From assembly GCA_964580055.1 (NCBI GenBank), contig CAZOJI010000024.1, positions 1 to 64,000 of the forward strand: DNA of 64,000 bases. The letters run 5' to 3'. Positions within the stretch are counted from its first letter, which is position 1; every line of letters begins with the position of its first letter. The stretch is from JBDGYW01 sp964580055 (GTDB lineage: Bacteria > Gemmatimonadota > Gemmatimonadetes > Gemmatimonadales > GWC2-71-9). A program made the position numbers and the translations under genes. This document shows, one piece after another, positions 19,414 to 28,988 of this stretch. The notes beneath the pieces were generated by a model. It was not told the DNA's origin. It ran no database searches and saw nothing but the letters and a program-made list of their open reading frames with translations.

Positions 19414-21906
19414 CTAGAATCGAACCGTGTAATTGATCTTCATCGTCGCGCCTCGTGAAAGCGTCGTGAGCCGGAACCTGTCCAGCAGTCCGCCGTTCAT
19501 GTTCTCCCAGTTGTGCGTGTATACCAGAAACAGTTCGCTGCCCGGCTTGATGATCCAACGGAATTTCGAGAACAGGCCGACGATCTCGGAGACGTCATCG
19601 TATTGTAGGTTGTTTGTGAAAGACATCCACGGGCTCATCTGCCACTTGGTGTCACTGCGGATCACGTTTGTGGTAAAGTCACCTTCGGGCAGCGAGACGT
19701 TGTTCCACTCATACTCGACTTCCTGGCTGATACCTGAGACCGGTCGAACCGATAGATCGACCGAGTACTCGTGTTTGCTCCCGGACCAGAACTCGCCGCC
19801 GGAAGCTCGGAGTCTTGTCGAGATCTTCCGTTTGCTGGCCGTCATCAGAAAAGCCTGCCAACTCAATACCTCGTAGTCGCCGATTGGAATTGTCACGCCG
19901 TCATGAATATCGAAATCTTCGTCGAGGCGCTCGCGCAGGTGCTTCACCTCCACATTGAACCCGTCGCCGCTGTGGAAGTCGATGCCGAGCAGAGTGATAT
20001 CAGTCTGCTGCGTTTCCCTCTCCCAACCCATGTTCATCAGGTATTGGAATCGAACCTGCCACCTCAGCTGTCGAATACCCAGCAGGTCGTTGGGCCTTGG
20101 AGCAAATGTGAGTGTGGGTTGGAGTCGCCTGAATCCGTTTCTTGGTGTGAACCCCACTGCCGGCTCAAAACCCTCACCGAGTTCACGGTATGAAGTGTGA
20201 AACTCCCAGATGTCGTTGGGATAGTTGATGCGAATGCCGCGGGCGGTGAGATCGTCCAACGTCGAGGTTCCACCCGCAACCGGGTCTGTGTGTCCCACGA
20301 AGAACGCCTCGAATTGAAAGTTCTTGTCTCCCATGAATTTGGAGGTGAAGAAATCGAGATCAGCGGCGAAGGTGTGGCGGTCCGGCGGCGCGATCCCATC
20401 CACGTCTGCCGCGGTGGCGCGCCGAGTGTACATGGCTCCGATGGTGGACTGCTCGAGTATGGTACGCTTGACGCGGACCACGCTGAAATCTTCCGGCTGG
20501 ATGTCGGTTGGGTCCGAATCATCGACCATCGCTTCGGAGCCGGTGTGGACGTGCACGACTCCAATCTCGTTGCGACCGATCTGGCCGCCCAGACGGGCAC
20601 CGAAGAGGATGGGAACCGGTTTTCCCTCGTACAGACCGATGTCGCGGCTGAAATACGGAGTAACGCCGCTGCGCGGCGAGAAGCTGAACACGCCTGATCC
20701 CTCGAGGAAGAAATCCCTCTTCTCGGGGAAATGGAGCGGGAACCTGGTCAGGTTTACCCGTCTTTCGTCGGATTCAACCTCAGCGAAGTCAGTGTTGACG
20801 GTCACCGCCGCTCGGAGACTCGGCGTGAGGTTGTACGAGATGTCTATTCCGGCGTCCAGAGGGAATTTCGTGGGATCAGTGTTGTCCGGTGTGTGTGTCC
20901 AGCCTGCGAGGGTATAGGGGACGGCCTCCAGCCCGAGGCCCTGTGACATACCGCGCAGACCTGTCAATCGTCCGGCATGTACTGGGCGAGTGAACTCTTG
21001 GTTGCGACGGTATCCGTTCCAACGCATTTCCTCCTGCTTGCGGCGTACCGTGCGATGGAAGTTGATACCCCAGGTATCCTGCTCGGGATTGAAGTTGAGA
21101 GTGCCAAAGGGAATTCGGATTTCCGCCATCCACCCTTCACTGTTGCTGGTTACCCGGGCCTCCCAGATGCCATCCCATGACTTGTTGACATCGAACCCTC
21201 CGAATCCATCACCACCGCCGCCGCCCAACAAACCGTCACCCATCAATCCGGCCGGGTTGACCTCGAAGAAATAGCCGGTACGACCGTCCAGAAACGTATC
21301 GAGAATCCACATGAACCTGTCGTCGGTCATGAGAAACGCGTCACGTTCCTTTTGGTAGGCAATGATGCCGTCGGGATTCGAGTCGTACAACGTCGCGCCT
21401 ATGTAGAGATGGTCGGCATCGTAGGCGACGTGTACCTCGGTGACTTCGGTCGCGGGTTCTCCCTCATCGGGATTCACCTGCCGAAAGCCGGTCGCCGGCG
21501 TACCTCGCTGCCAAAACGGCTCGTCGAGCCTGCCGTCGAGCTGCACATTTTCATCGTCGTCGAGCCGGACAGCGGCAATCGATCGTGACTCGTTGCCACT
21601 TTCCCGGTCTTGCTGGCCAACAGCCGGGTTTACTACCAAGAGCGTGATTACAGCCGATGCTGCAACGCGACCGAATCCGCGGCGAAGAGACTCCGCGTTG
21701 GGCGAGGTCTTTGGCTGCGATTTGAACTGATCGTCAATGGGAAGCTTGCATCTACTGATGTGAGAACGAGCGAACGCAGGCACCACACCCCCGCATCTAT
21801 ATGAAAAGGGCTTCAGTTGTAGGTGTTGATTATACGCAGAGATCGCGAAAGATGTTGAGGATGGGAGCGAAGAACGGCGAGCGGTGCGAGTGGAACGCCC
21901 GGACAC
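19414..21906 (-). CDS. DUF5916 domain-containing outer-membrane protein with CBM9-like N-terminal domain
   Basis: An exported protein of up to 830 residues. A beta-rich domain near residues 110-300 resembles carbohydrate-binding family 9 (LDGRLDEPFWQRGTPATGF, then AYDADHLYIGATLYDSNP). It is followed by a DUF5916 region with HFPEKRDFFLEGSGVFSF and repeated amphipathic strands ending in Phe (TMKINYTVRF*), which suggests an outer-membrane barrel. The hydrophobic signal segment VAASAVITLLVVNPAVGQQ lies about 80 residues in, so the true start is probably internal (for example a GTG near 21786). I give the longest frame because no ribosome binding site settles it. The function is unknown; such proteins are common near secreted hydrolases and TonB systems. 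Confidence 0.82.
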   Translation of the reverse strand: MSGRSTRTARRSSLPSSTSFAISAYNQHLQLKPFSYRCGGVVPAFARSHISRCKLPIDDQFKSQPKTSPNAESLRRGFGRVAASAVITLLVVNPAVGQQDRESGNESRSIAAVRLDDDENVQLDGRLDEPFWQRGTPATGFRQVNPDEGEPATEVTEVHVAYDADHLYIGATLYDSNPDGIIAYQKERDAFLMTDDRFMWILDTFLDGRTGYFFEVNPAGLMGDGLLGGGGGDGFGGFDVNKSWDGIWEARVTSNSEGWMAEIRIPFGTLNFNPEQDTWGINFHRTVRRKQEEMRWNGYRRNQEFTRPVHAGRLTGLRGMSQGLGLEAVPYTLAGWTHTPDNTDPTKFPLDAGIDISYNLTPSLRAAVTVNTDFAEVESDERRVNLTRFPLHFPEKRDFFLEGSGVFSFSPRSGVTPYFSRDIGLYEGKPVPILFGARLGGQIGRNEIGVVHVHTGSEAMVDDSDPTDIQPEDFSVVRVKRTILEQSTIGAMYTRRATAADVDGIAPPDRHTFAADLDFFTSKFMGDKNFQFEAFFVGHTDPVAGGTSTLDDLTARGIRINYPNDIWEFHTSYRELGEGFEPAVGFTPRNGFRRLQPTLTFAPRPNDLLGIRQLRWQVRFQYLMNMGWERETQQTDITLLGIDFHSGDGFNVEVKHLRERLDEDFDIHDGVTIPIGDYEVLSWQAFLMTASKRKISTRLRASGGEFWSGSKHEYSVDLSVRPVSGISQEVEYEWNNVSLPEGDFTTNVIRSDTKWQMSPWMSFTNNLQYDDVSEIVGLFSKFRWIIKPGSELFLVYTHNWENMNGGLLDRFRLTTLSRGATMKINYTVRF

Positions 21907-21981
21907 TAGCGCCCACCGACTCCATACGCGAACTTGCCGTGGATAATTCGGTGCAACTACACGTCAACCAGGGTTTCCACA

Positions 21982-23664
21982 ATGACCAGACAACTCTCCC
22001 GTCGTGATTTCGTAAAGACCGGCTCGGCAGTATTAGGCGCTGTGGTGGTTCCTGGCTCTCGCGTTCGAATGGTGCAGGAGTTCGATTTGATCGTCAAGAA
22101 CGGTACCATTCTGGACGGCACGGGTGGGCCTGCATGGCGCGCTGACCTCGGTGTGATGGGGGATACCATTACCGCCATAGGGCAAATCGATCCGACAAGG
22201 GGATCGCGGGTCCTGGACGCTTCTGACCTCCACGTATCTCCCGGCTTCGTCGACATCCACTCGCATTCGGACAGCTCGATCTTCGCCTACCCGACGGCTG
22301 ACAGCCGTTCATGCCAGGGCATTACAACAGAAGTCACGGGGCAGTGCGGGTCTTCTGCTGCGCCTCTGGAAGGTGTAGATGCCGATGAGCGCCGCGCAGA
22401 CCTTGCGGGAGAAACCGGAGCAACGGTTGAGTGGACGAGCGTTGCGTCGTACTTCGACACTCTCGAGCAGATCGGGATATCCGTCAACCAGGCCTTCATG
22501 TTGGGGCATGGTTCACTGCGGCAGAATATCGCTGGTTTGGAGAACCGGCGCCTCACGGAATCGGAGATGGCGTCCCTTGTCAGGTCGGTCGAGCAGGGGA
22601 TGGACGAGGGAGCGTTCGGTCTCACCACCGGTCTGGAGTACACGCCCGGTCTCTTCACTCCGACCGAGGAAATCGTGGCTCTGGCACGAGTGATCGCCAG
22701 GCGAGGCGGGTTTTACGCGTCGCACATTCGCAACGAGGAATCGAACCTGTTGGCGGCCGTGAACGAAGCCATCCAAATTGGAAGAGAGGCCCGTCTGCCC
22801 GTCGAGATTTCGCATCTGAAGGCGGCGGGCAGACCCAACTGGCCCAAGCAGGGGGCCGCGCTCGATCTCATCGAGGCTGCGCGCAGCGACGGGGTGGACG
22901 TGATGGCTGACGCTTATCCATACACTGCCTACTCCACCAGCCTCACGATCTTCCTGCCGCCCTGGGCGTTGGAAGGTGGATGGGACCGGCTTGGTGAACG
23001 CCTGAACGATTCGGCGACCCGATCACGCATCAGGGACGAGGTCGTAGCCTCGGTAGCCGGAGATCCGGGCGAGTTTGGGTTGATCGTCATCTCCAGTACC
23101 AAAACCGAGAAAAACCGCCGGTTCGTAGGCAAGAACGTAGAGGAGATCGGTGATGCTTGGGGAATTGAGCCGGTCGATGCGGCGCTGAGGCTGTTGGTCG
23201 AGGAAGAGGGGAGGGTCAGCATGATCGGGCACGGGATGAGCCCGGAGAACGTCGAGATGGTGCTGTCGCACCCGCTGGTGATGATCGGCTCTGACGGCTC
23301 CAGCATAGCACCGACCGGAAAGGCGGCGGAGACGAGACCCCATCCGCGCCTGTACGGCTGCTGTCCCAGGGTGTTGGCGCACTACTGTCGTGAGCGGGGG
23401 ATATTCGATCTCCCCACAGCGGTGCGGAAGATGACAAGCACTCCCGCCGACCAGGCCGGCATCAGTGACCGCGGTCGCATCGCGCGCGGCAAGAAGGCCG
23501 ATATCGTGGTATTCAACGCGGCCGCCGTCAAGGATCAGGCGACGTTTGACAATCCCCATCAATACGCCTCCGGCATCGAATACGTAGTTGTCAATGGGCG
23601 GCCGGTCCTAGATCAGGGGCAACACACGGGTGCTCGACCGGGGAGGGTGCTGCGGAAGGGGTGA
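21982..23664 (+). CDS. Tat-exported N-acyl-D-amino-acid deacylase family amidohydrolase
   Basis: A 560-residue amidohydrolase of the D-aminoacylase family, which releases D-amino acids from N-acyl forms. The ATG at 21982 opens the Tat signal MTRQLSRRDFVKTGSAVLGA; an upstream in-frame ATG (21934) would bury it. Metal-binding marks include FVDIHSHSDSS, the HIRNEESN region, EISHLKAAG and MIGSDGSS, followed by the family C-terminus GRIARGKKADIVVF. The first strand FDLIVKNGTILDGTG is typical of the composite domain. Export places it with the S10 peptidase and TldD in extracytoplasmic peptide processing. Specificity within the family (D-aminoacylase or dihydroorotase-like) cannot be fixed. Confidence 0.9.
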   Translation: MTRQLSRRDFVKTGSAVLGAVVVPGSRVRMVQEFDLIVKNGTILDGTGGPAWRADLGVMGDTITAIGQIDPTRGSRVLDASDLHVSPGFVDIHSHSDSSIFAYPTADSRSCQGITTEVTGQCGSSAAPLEGVDADERRADLAGETGATVEWTSVASYFDTLEQIGISVNQAFMLGHGSLRQNIAGLENRRLTESEMASLVRSVEQGMDEGAFGLTTGLEYTPGLFTPTEEIVALARVIARRGGFYASHIRNEESNLLAAVNEAIQIGREARLPVEISHLKAAGRPNWPKQGAALDLIEAARSDGVDVMADAYPYTAYSTSLTIFLPPWALEGGWDRLGERLNDSATRSRIRDEVVASVAGDPGEFGLIVISSTKTEKNRRFVGKNVEEIGDAWGIEPVDAALRLLVEEEGRVSMIGHGMSPENVEMVLSHPLVMIGSDGSSIAPTGKAAETRPHPRLYGCCPRVLAHYCRERGIFDLPTAVRKMTSTPADQAGISDRGRIARGKKADIVVFNAAAVKDQATFDNPHQYASGIEYVVVNGRPVLDQGQHTGARPGRVLRKG

Positions 23665-23667
23665 GAG

Positions 23668-23776
23668 AACATCCATTGTCCAATGCTCAATGTCCAAGGC
23701 TCAACATCGAACGGCCGAAAGTGAAAGCTCCACCATTGGATGTTGGATGTTCCTTGTTGGACATTGGATCTTGCAT
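23668..23776. repeat. heptad arrays as inverted arms (AANNNNC / NTTGGAN)
   Basis: In the convergent gap between the D-aminoacylase and citrate synthase genes, the left arm is a run of 7-bp units beginning AA or AT (AACATCC, ATTGTCC, AATGCTC, AATGTCC, AAGGCTC, AACATCG, AACGGCC). The right arm is ATTGGAT, GTTGGAT, GTTCCTT, GTTGGAC, ATTGGAT, CTTGCAT. The core words CAATGTCCAA and TTGGACATTG are reverse complements, so the arms can pair into a long imperfect hairpin. Confidence 0.7.
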
Positions 23777-23895
23777 CTGCGCCTCATCGCCCCAACCGGA
23801 CCCACCGTGGCTGCCCGCGACAAAACAAAACACAAACAGGAGGCACCAACCTCGTGCCTCCTGCAATACCTCTGAAATGAAGCTTCTGCTGCCGC

Positions 23896-25200
23896 CTACT
23901 TGATCCCGGCAACATCCTCCAGCATCGAGGTCGTGACGGACTTGGGCCTCTCGATGGGGTATCCGAGAGCGCGGTCCCAAGTGACGTTGCACAACACGCC
24001 CAGCGCACGGCCGACGCCGAACAACACTGTGTAAAAGTCCCACTCGGTGAGGCCGTAGTACCACTGGATGACACCGGAATGCGCGTCTACGTTCGGCCAT
24101 GGATTCTTGGCCTTGCCCTGCTCCATGAGCACCGGCGGCGCGACCTTATAGATCATGCTGACCAACTTGAAAAGCGGGTAGTCGGGAAGGTGCTTCAAGC
24201 AGAACTCGCGCTGTGAAGTGTAGCGCGGGTCTGTCTTGCGGAGCACGGCGTGACCGAATCCCGGAATCACCTGGCCTGAGTTCAGAGTGTCCCACAGGGC
24301 CTGCTTCACGTTCTCTTCGGTAGGCTCTTCGCCGCCCAACTTCTCCTGGAACTTCTGCGTCCAGCTCAGCACTTCCTGATTTGCCAGGCCGTGGAGCGGT
24401 CCGGCGAGCCCGTTGATGCCCGCCGAGTAGGCGTAGTAGCAATCGGACAGGGCCGAAGCGACCAGGTGGGTCGTGTGGGCGGAGACGTTTCCGGACTCAT
24501 GATCTGAGTGGAGGATGAAATACATGCGGGCGACGTCGTCGTACGGAGGATCGATGCCCATCATGTGAGCGAAGTTCCCGCCCAGGTCCAGGTTGGGATC
24601 GGCCTCTATCTGTTGGTCATCCTTGTACTTGAGCCGATAGATGAAAGCCGCGAGCATGGGGAGTCTCGCCATCAGGTTGGTGCAATCCTCATACATCGGA
24701 TCCCAGTATTCCATCTTGCTCATGCCTTCGTTGTAGCGCTTCACGAACTCGGCTTCACGCTGCATCGCGAGAATACCGGCCGAGAACATGGTCATGGGAT
24801 GGGTGTCGCGAGGCATGGTCCGGAGGACGTCCTTGACGTAGTCCGGCAGTGTTCTGCGTGCCTTGAAGTCTTCGACGACTTCCAGGGCCTCGTCCATCGT
24901 CGGGACTTCACCCGTCATGAGGAAATGCCAGAAGCCTTCCACATAGGGGTATTCGTATTCAGGAGCCTTCGGCATGGCTTCGAATGTCTCGGGAATGGTC
25001 TTCCCGCGAAACCGAATGCCTTCCTCAGGGTCCAGATACGAGATGTCGGTCACCAGGCAGCGTACGCCCCTTGCGCCTCCAATTGCCTGTCCGATCGTGA
25101 CCTCACCGACCTTCACGTCACCGAATTCCTTGAGGAGCCGTGTGGTCCGAGGACGCTGCTCCTCGATCTTCTTCGACAGAGTCTGTTTCAAGCTTGCCAT
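23896..25200 (-). CDS. gltA: citrate synthase (eukaryote-like type)
   Basis: A 434-residue citrate synthase, condensing acetyl-CoA with oxaloacetate at the entry of the TCA cycle. The start at 25200 (MASLKQTLSK) is chosen because AAGGAGAG precedes it; the longer form from 25239 has no such support. Active-site regions are visible: GLAGPLHGLANQEVL (first His) and GFGHAVLRKTDPR (second His), with the catalytic Asp expected in the C-terminal third. The stretch SDHESGNVSAHTTHLV resembles mitochondrial enzymes and their bacterial relatives more than the hexameric NADH-inhibited E. coli type. It is divergent from the thiolase operon across a 431-bp gap. Confidence 0.93.
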   Translation of the reverse strand: MASLKQTLSKKIEEQRPRTTRLLKEFGDVKVGEVTIGQAIGGARGVRCLVTDISYLDPEEGIRFRGKTIPETFEAMPKAPEYEYPYVEGFWHFLMTGEVPTMDEALEVVEDFKARRTLPDYVKDVLRTMPRDTHPMTMFSAGILAMQREAEFVKRYNEGMSKMEYWDPMYEDCTNLMARLPMLAAFIYRLKYKDDQQIEADPNLDLGGNFAHMMGIDPPYDDVARMYFILHSDHESGNVSAHTTHLVASALSDCYYAYSAGINGLAGPLHGLANQEVLSWTQKFQEKLGGEEPTEENVKQALWDTLNSGQVIPGFGHAVLRKTDPRYTSQREFCLKHLPDYPLFKLVSMIYKVAPPVLMEQGKAKNPWPNVDAHSGVIQWYYGLTEWDFYTVLFGVGRALGVLCNVTWDRALGYPIERPKSVTTSMLEDVAGIK

Positions 25201-25631
25201 GCTTACTCTCCTTCGGTCGGTCTGCATTCGGAGCGTCATCGTATGCAGGACAGCGGCGACGGCTCCGTTGTGGTTTATACTTGTGGGAACGGGACAGGAT
25301 GGTGAGCATCACTGTCCACGGGACTGAGTATAGAGCCTGTGCAGGGTAGTCACAAGATGTAGCGTCTGGTTTTTCGGCGAAGGCTGGATTGCGCCGATTC
25401 GGCAGGAGCGAGTCAGATTGAAAAAAGGCCGTCGTGGGCATTCAGGGAGGACTCAATAATGCCGGTTTTCGGCCATTTTCCCTGTCTGTTCGAATCCCAC
25501 CGACTCGGCTAGCACTTGACACAACCGGGCCACTAGCGAAACTCATGTCAACGTAGTTTGAGTTTCATTTCCGGAATTGGCGGTTCCTATCTAGTAGTTT
25601 CCGCCCCCCCAACCGGCTGAAGGAGGAATAA
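25201..25631. other. divergent intergenic region, citrate synthase / thiolase operon
   Basis: This 431-bp region separates two divergent genes and should contain both promoters. A TTGACA hexamer occurs at 25516-25521, but nothing 17 bp downstream resembles TATAAT. A 7-bp inverted repeat is described separately. I see no supported ORF or RNA gene here. Confidence 0.4.
25538..25566. promoter_or_regulatory. candidate operator: inverted repeat GAAACTC-N15-GAGTTTC
   Basis: GAAACTC (25538-25544) is repeated in reverse complement as GAGTTTC (25560-25566), with centres 22 bp apart, or about two helical turns. It lies 66 bp ahead of the GTG of the thiolase gene, just after a TTGACA hexamer. The position suits a regulator of the 25.6-33.2 kb operon, but a 7-bp match alone is weak evidence. 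Confidence 0.25.
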
Positions 25632-26828
25632 GTGACAGAGCAGAACACCATGCTCCCCAGGGCCAGAATCCCTTACGGTACTTGGGGAAGTAGCTATTTC
25701 CCGGCCTGGCAGACGTCGGCCCTCGCCGAGGTCAATATTGGACAGTTCGCCGGTGAGTCGATGAACAGAATCCTTGGTATCAGAAAGGTACCGAAGAGCG
25801 AGTTGGACTACCTCGTGATCGGTTCGACTGTACCCTGGCATTGGAAGTTCTGGACTGCGCCCTTGGTATCTACCTGCATGGGACGCCGTTTGCCAGGATA
25901 TCATGTCGAACAGGCGTGTGCGACGGGTCTGCAAGCGGCGATTCTCGCCGGTGCCGAGGTGCAGAGCGGGGCAACCGATGTAGTAGGCGTAATCACGTTC
26001 GACAGAACGAGCGATTCGCCCGCGGGTGTGTTCCCGGAACGACGGGCACACGAGCGCACGCAAGTCATCGCCGACGTGTGGGATAACTTCGGTTTCGATC
26101 CCGCCACCGGCAAAGCGATGATTGCTGCGGCGGGCAAGACAGCTCGCAAGTACAAGTGTTCGAAACGTGAGACCGACGACGTTGCCTTCCATCGATACGA
26201 GCAGTACTTCGAGGCCAAAGCTTCGGGAATCCTGGACCGTGTCCTTCTTCCGTTTGACATTCTCAACGTTGCCGGCCGTCCCTTGGGGCGAGTCGACGAT
26301 GACTACGGAGTGCGCAGGCTGACGCACGGGGGGCTGAGGGCGATGATGGAGCTGGATACGTGCGTAACGGGCGGCACCCAAACCCATGCCTCCGACGGTA
26401 TGACCGGGCTGCTCGTGACCAGCAAGGACCGGGTGGCAGACATAAGCCAAAGACCGGAGATCGACATTCAGTTCATTGCCAAGGCCGAAACACGCACCGA
26501 CCCTAGTCTCATGCCTGAGGCTCCGGCGTTCGCGGTTCAGAAGCTGCTCAAGGCGACCGGCCTCACGATGAATGACATGGCCGTCGTGAAGAACCACAAT
26601 CCGTTCGCCGTCAACGACGTCATCTTTGCAAAGCTGCTGGACTACGACTGGCACAACATGAACAAGACAGGCTGCCCCTTGGTATGGGGGCACCCGCAGG
26701 GTCCGACGCTGGCTAGAGTGCTGATCGAAGGCCTCGAGGAGGCGGTGGAACTCGGCGGTGGTTACGTACTCATTTTCGGATGTGCTGCTGGCGACGTCGG
26801 TATCGCAGCGGTCTTGAAGGTTTCGTAA
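25632..26828 (+). CDS. thiolase family protein (acyl-CoA acetyltransferase-like)
   Basis: A 398-residue thiolase-fold enzyme, expected to cleave or form beta-ketoacyl-CoA. The GTG at 25632 is decided by AGGAGG at 25621-25626. The nucleophile region is VEQACATGLQAA with Cys96. Downstream come a His-containing VKNHNPFAVNDV in place of the usual NEAFA, the loop GHPQGPTLAR in place of GHPxGATG, and GCAAGDVG in place of the CxGGGxG end. The catalytic Cys and the two loop positions are thus kept in altered settings, which marks a divergent subfamily. It heads the operon with the 3-hydroxyacyl-CoA dehydrogenase/hydratase fusion 16 bp downstream, so the two likely act in sequence. Confidence 0.88.
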   Translation: MTEQNTMLPRARIPYGTWGSSYFPAWQTSALAEVNIGQFAGESMNRILGIRKVPKSELDYLVIGSTVPWHWKFWTAPLVSTCMGRRLPGYHVEQACATGLQAAILAGAEVQSGATDVVGVITFDRTSDSPAGVFPERRAHERTQVIADVWDNFGFDPATGKAMIAAAGKTARKYKCSKRETDDVAFHRYEQYFEAKASGILDRVLLPFDILNVAGRPLGRVDDDYGVRRLTHGGLRAMMELDTCVTGGTQTHASDGMTGLLVTSKDRVADISQRPEIDIQFIAKAETRTDPSLMPEAPAFAVQKLLKATGLTMNDMAVVKNHNPFAVNDVIFAKLLDYDWHNMNKTGCPLVWGHPQGPTLARVLIEGLEEAVELGGGYVLIFGCAAGDVGIAAVLKVS

Positions 26829-26844
26829 GGGAGAGTTGCCAACC

Positions 26845-28938
26845 ATGACAAATACAATGAGGGAGACGACCCTCCAGACGATAGGTCTCGGAAACGTAAT
26901 AGACATCTTCAGCTCCGGGCGCTTGCCCGTCGAGGCCAGTGACCTCGTAGATGAGGTGTTCGGCAAACCGGATGATCGCGGTGCCTTCGTAGTCTCCGGT
27001 GCTAACGGAATCGTTGGTGCCGGCAAGACAGCGCAGTTGGGTTCCAGGCTGACACCGTTCGGCGTACCGATAGTTGGACTCGATTTTCCGGCCGCTCCGG
27101 ACGGAATCGGCAAACAGTATCCGGGCTTGGTGCGGGCCTTTGGCCAAGCGGGTGCGGCTGAAATCATGAGCAACGTGGTGCGGCTGAACTACGACGGCAA
27201 AACGTTGCCGAAACAGCTGAATCAGATGAAGCCGCGATTCGTGCTGGAAGCCATTCCCGAGATACTGAAGATAAAGCGAGCCCACTACGAGATCCTCCGC
27301 GGCACTTTCCCGGGTGTTGAGATCCGGTCGGTGACGTCGGGGTTCCCCAGCAAGGAGTTGGGCGTTGGTATCGCTCACCCCGCATTTCCCCATGAGATCA
27401 ACAAGATGTGGGAGATCGTCGAGCCCAAACCGTCGGCCATAACCAAGCTGCTTTGGGCGTTGGGATTGATGCCGGTCGCCGTGAGTGACGACTGGTCGTT
27501 CGTGCTGGACGTGCTATTCTGCGGTATGGCGCTGGCGGGACTTCGCTACCACCACGCCAACAACATGCCGTACTGGAAAATCGACAAACTGGTCCGCAAA
27601 CTCGTCGGTCCGAATCCCTTCAGGGCACACGATGCAATCGGTGCCGCGGGCGCCAATTTCCTGACGTGGTCCTGTCTGCATCACCTGGCTGAGACATACG
27701 GCGAAGTGTTTAGGCCCACACCCGAACTCGTCGAGGGCAAGGACACCGGCCAGAACTGGTATCCAATGAACCACTTCCGTCCGCTCGTGGACTGGAAGCT
27801 CGAGACGGATGAAGAGCAGGCGGAGTTCGAGACTTGGATACTCGGCCCGCTCTTCCAAATGGCCAGCATGATGCTCCACGAGAACAGGGCACACCTGTCT
27901 TCCATGAACGCAATTGGTGAGATCTGTGCCCAGTTCAGGAGCGGGATCGTGACGATGGCTCGGAACGCGGGCGCCGATACGGTCATCAAGACCGTGGAGA
28001 AGTACCATGGCCTGCACCCGGATGCGGCGGGTTCCTGCTGGTACCCTGAGGCATTTGGAGCGATGGATTCGCCTGAATGGCGGCAAATCTACGTCAACGC
28101 GGAACACGACGGTGATGCCGGCGTCATTACCATAGGGCGAGAGAGCTACAACTCAGACGTGAACAAAGAGCTGAACAGCGCCATCGATTGGTTGAAGGCT
28201 GCGGGTATCGAGAACGTGATCGTGACCGGTGACTTCCACCTCACGACGCAGTTGGTTGGAGCCGACACGTCAGAGTTCTACCCGGCTCTCGGCGACGCTG
28301 ATGCCGGGACGCAACTAGCCAGTGAATGGTCTCGTACGGCGCGACGTCTGAACGACGAATTCAAGGTTTCGGTCGGGTTCGTCAATGGCAAGCGCTGCCT
28401 TGGTGGAATGCTGGAGTTGCTGATGCATTGTCATTATCTGGTCTCCGTAGACGATGCGAAACTGGGCATGCCGGAGGTAACGTTGCCCGTAGTGCCGGGC
28501 ATGGAGGGATGCCACTGGCCGTTCAGGAAGACGGACTCCGGACACTGGCCGATGCTGTTCGCCCTGTTGCTCTCTGGCAACTCCGTCAATGCCAGCGATG
28601 CGGTGGGCTGGTTGGTGGACTACACCGGCTCAATGGAAGACGCACTGCAGACGGCCTGGAAGATCGTCAAGGGCGGTGATCACGGCTTGGCGCTTCGTAA
28701 GGTCAACGAGGATGCTTTGACCGGGATGCCTACCGAGGTGAGCGGCCTGCCGTCTGCCGAATCGCCGGGCAACGAAGCCGCTCGAGTAGCGATTATGAGC
28801 TGCATCCAGCACGCCTGCGGCGCACCGTTGGCGGGTGCGCTGAATATTCAGGCGCAGCGATCTGCGGAGTTCATGGTCTCCACGGCGTGCCGGGAAGGAC
28901 AGATCGGCGCAGAGTACACGAAGACCATGGCTGTCTAG
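26845..28938 (+). CDS. 3-hydroxyacyl-CoA dehydrogenase / enoyl-CoA hydratase fusion
   Basis: A protein of about 697 residues from ATG 26845; GGGAGAG at 26829-26835 lies 9 bp upstream. The N-terminal half resembles 3-hydroxyacyl-CoA dehydrogenase: FVLEAIPEILKIKRAHYEIL, SVTSGFPSKELG, a catalytic-His region IAHPAFPHEINKMWEIVEP, then the helical dimerisation domain. The C-terminal quarter is crotonase-like: IVTGDFHLTTQLV, VSVGFVNGKRCLGGMLELLM, KLGMPEVTLPVVPG. The order (dehydrogenase then hydratase) is the reverse of FadB/FadJ and like archaeal crotonyl-CoA hydratase/3-hydroxybutyryl-CoA dehydrogenase fusions. The nucleotide-binding loop reads SGANGIVGAGKTAQLG, not the usual GxGxMG. The specific acyl-CoA is unknown. 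Confidence 0.85.
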   Translation: MTNTMRETTLQTIGLGNVIDIFSSGRLPVEASDLVDEVFGKPDDRGAFVVSGANGIVGAGKTAQLGSRLTPFGVPIVGLDFPAAPDGIGKQYPGLVRAFGQAGAAEIMSNVVRLNYDGKTLPKQLNQMKPRFVLEAIPEILKIKRAHYEILRGTFPGVEIRSVTSGFPSKELGVGIAHPAFPHEINKMWEIVEPKPSAITKLLWALGLMPVAVSDDWSFVLDVLFCGMALAGLRYHHANNMPYWKIDKLVRKLVGPNPFRAHDAIGAAGANFLTWSCLHHLAETYGEVFRPTPELVEGKDTGQNWYPMNHFRPLVDWKLETDEEQAEFETWILGPLFQMASMMLHENRAHLSSMNAIGEICAQFRSGIVTMARNAGADTVIKTVEKYHGLHPDAAGSCWYPEAFGAMDSPEWRQIYVNAEHDGDAGVITIGRESYNSDVNKELNSAIDWLKAAGIENVIVTGDFHLTTQLVGADTSEFYPALGDADAGTQLASEWSRTARRLNDEFKVSVGFVNGKRCLGGMLELLMHCHYLVSVDDAKLGMPEVTLPVVPGMEGCHWPFRKTDSGHWPMLFALLLSGNSVNASDAVGWLVDYTGSMEDALQTAWKIVKGGDHGLALRKVNEDALTGMPTEVSGLPSAESPGNEAARVAIMSCIQHACGAPLAGALNIQAQRSAEFMVSTACREGQIGAEYTKTMAV

Positions 28939-28988
28939 AGGGAACACCGCAACACCGCCATATTGAAAGTGCAATTGGCGGCAGGGGA

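Noticed and set aside
25516..25544. Sigma-70 promoter from TTGACA
   Set aside because: The hexamer 17 bp downstream (AAACTC) does not resemble a -10 element.
25587..27173. A 528-codon minus-strand open frame opposite the thiolase and dehydrogenase genes
   Set aside because: The plus strand encodes clear thiolase and acyl-CoA dehydrogenase families with good ribosome binding sites; the antisense protein resembles nothing and is a product of high GC.
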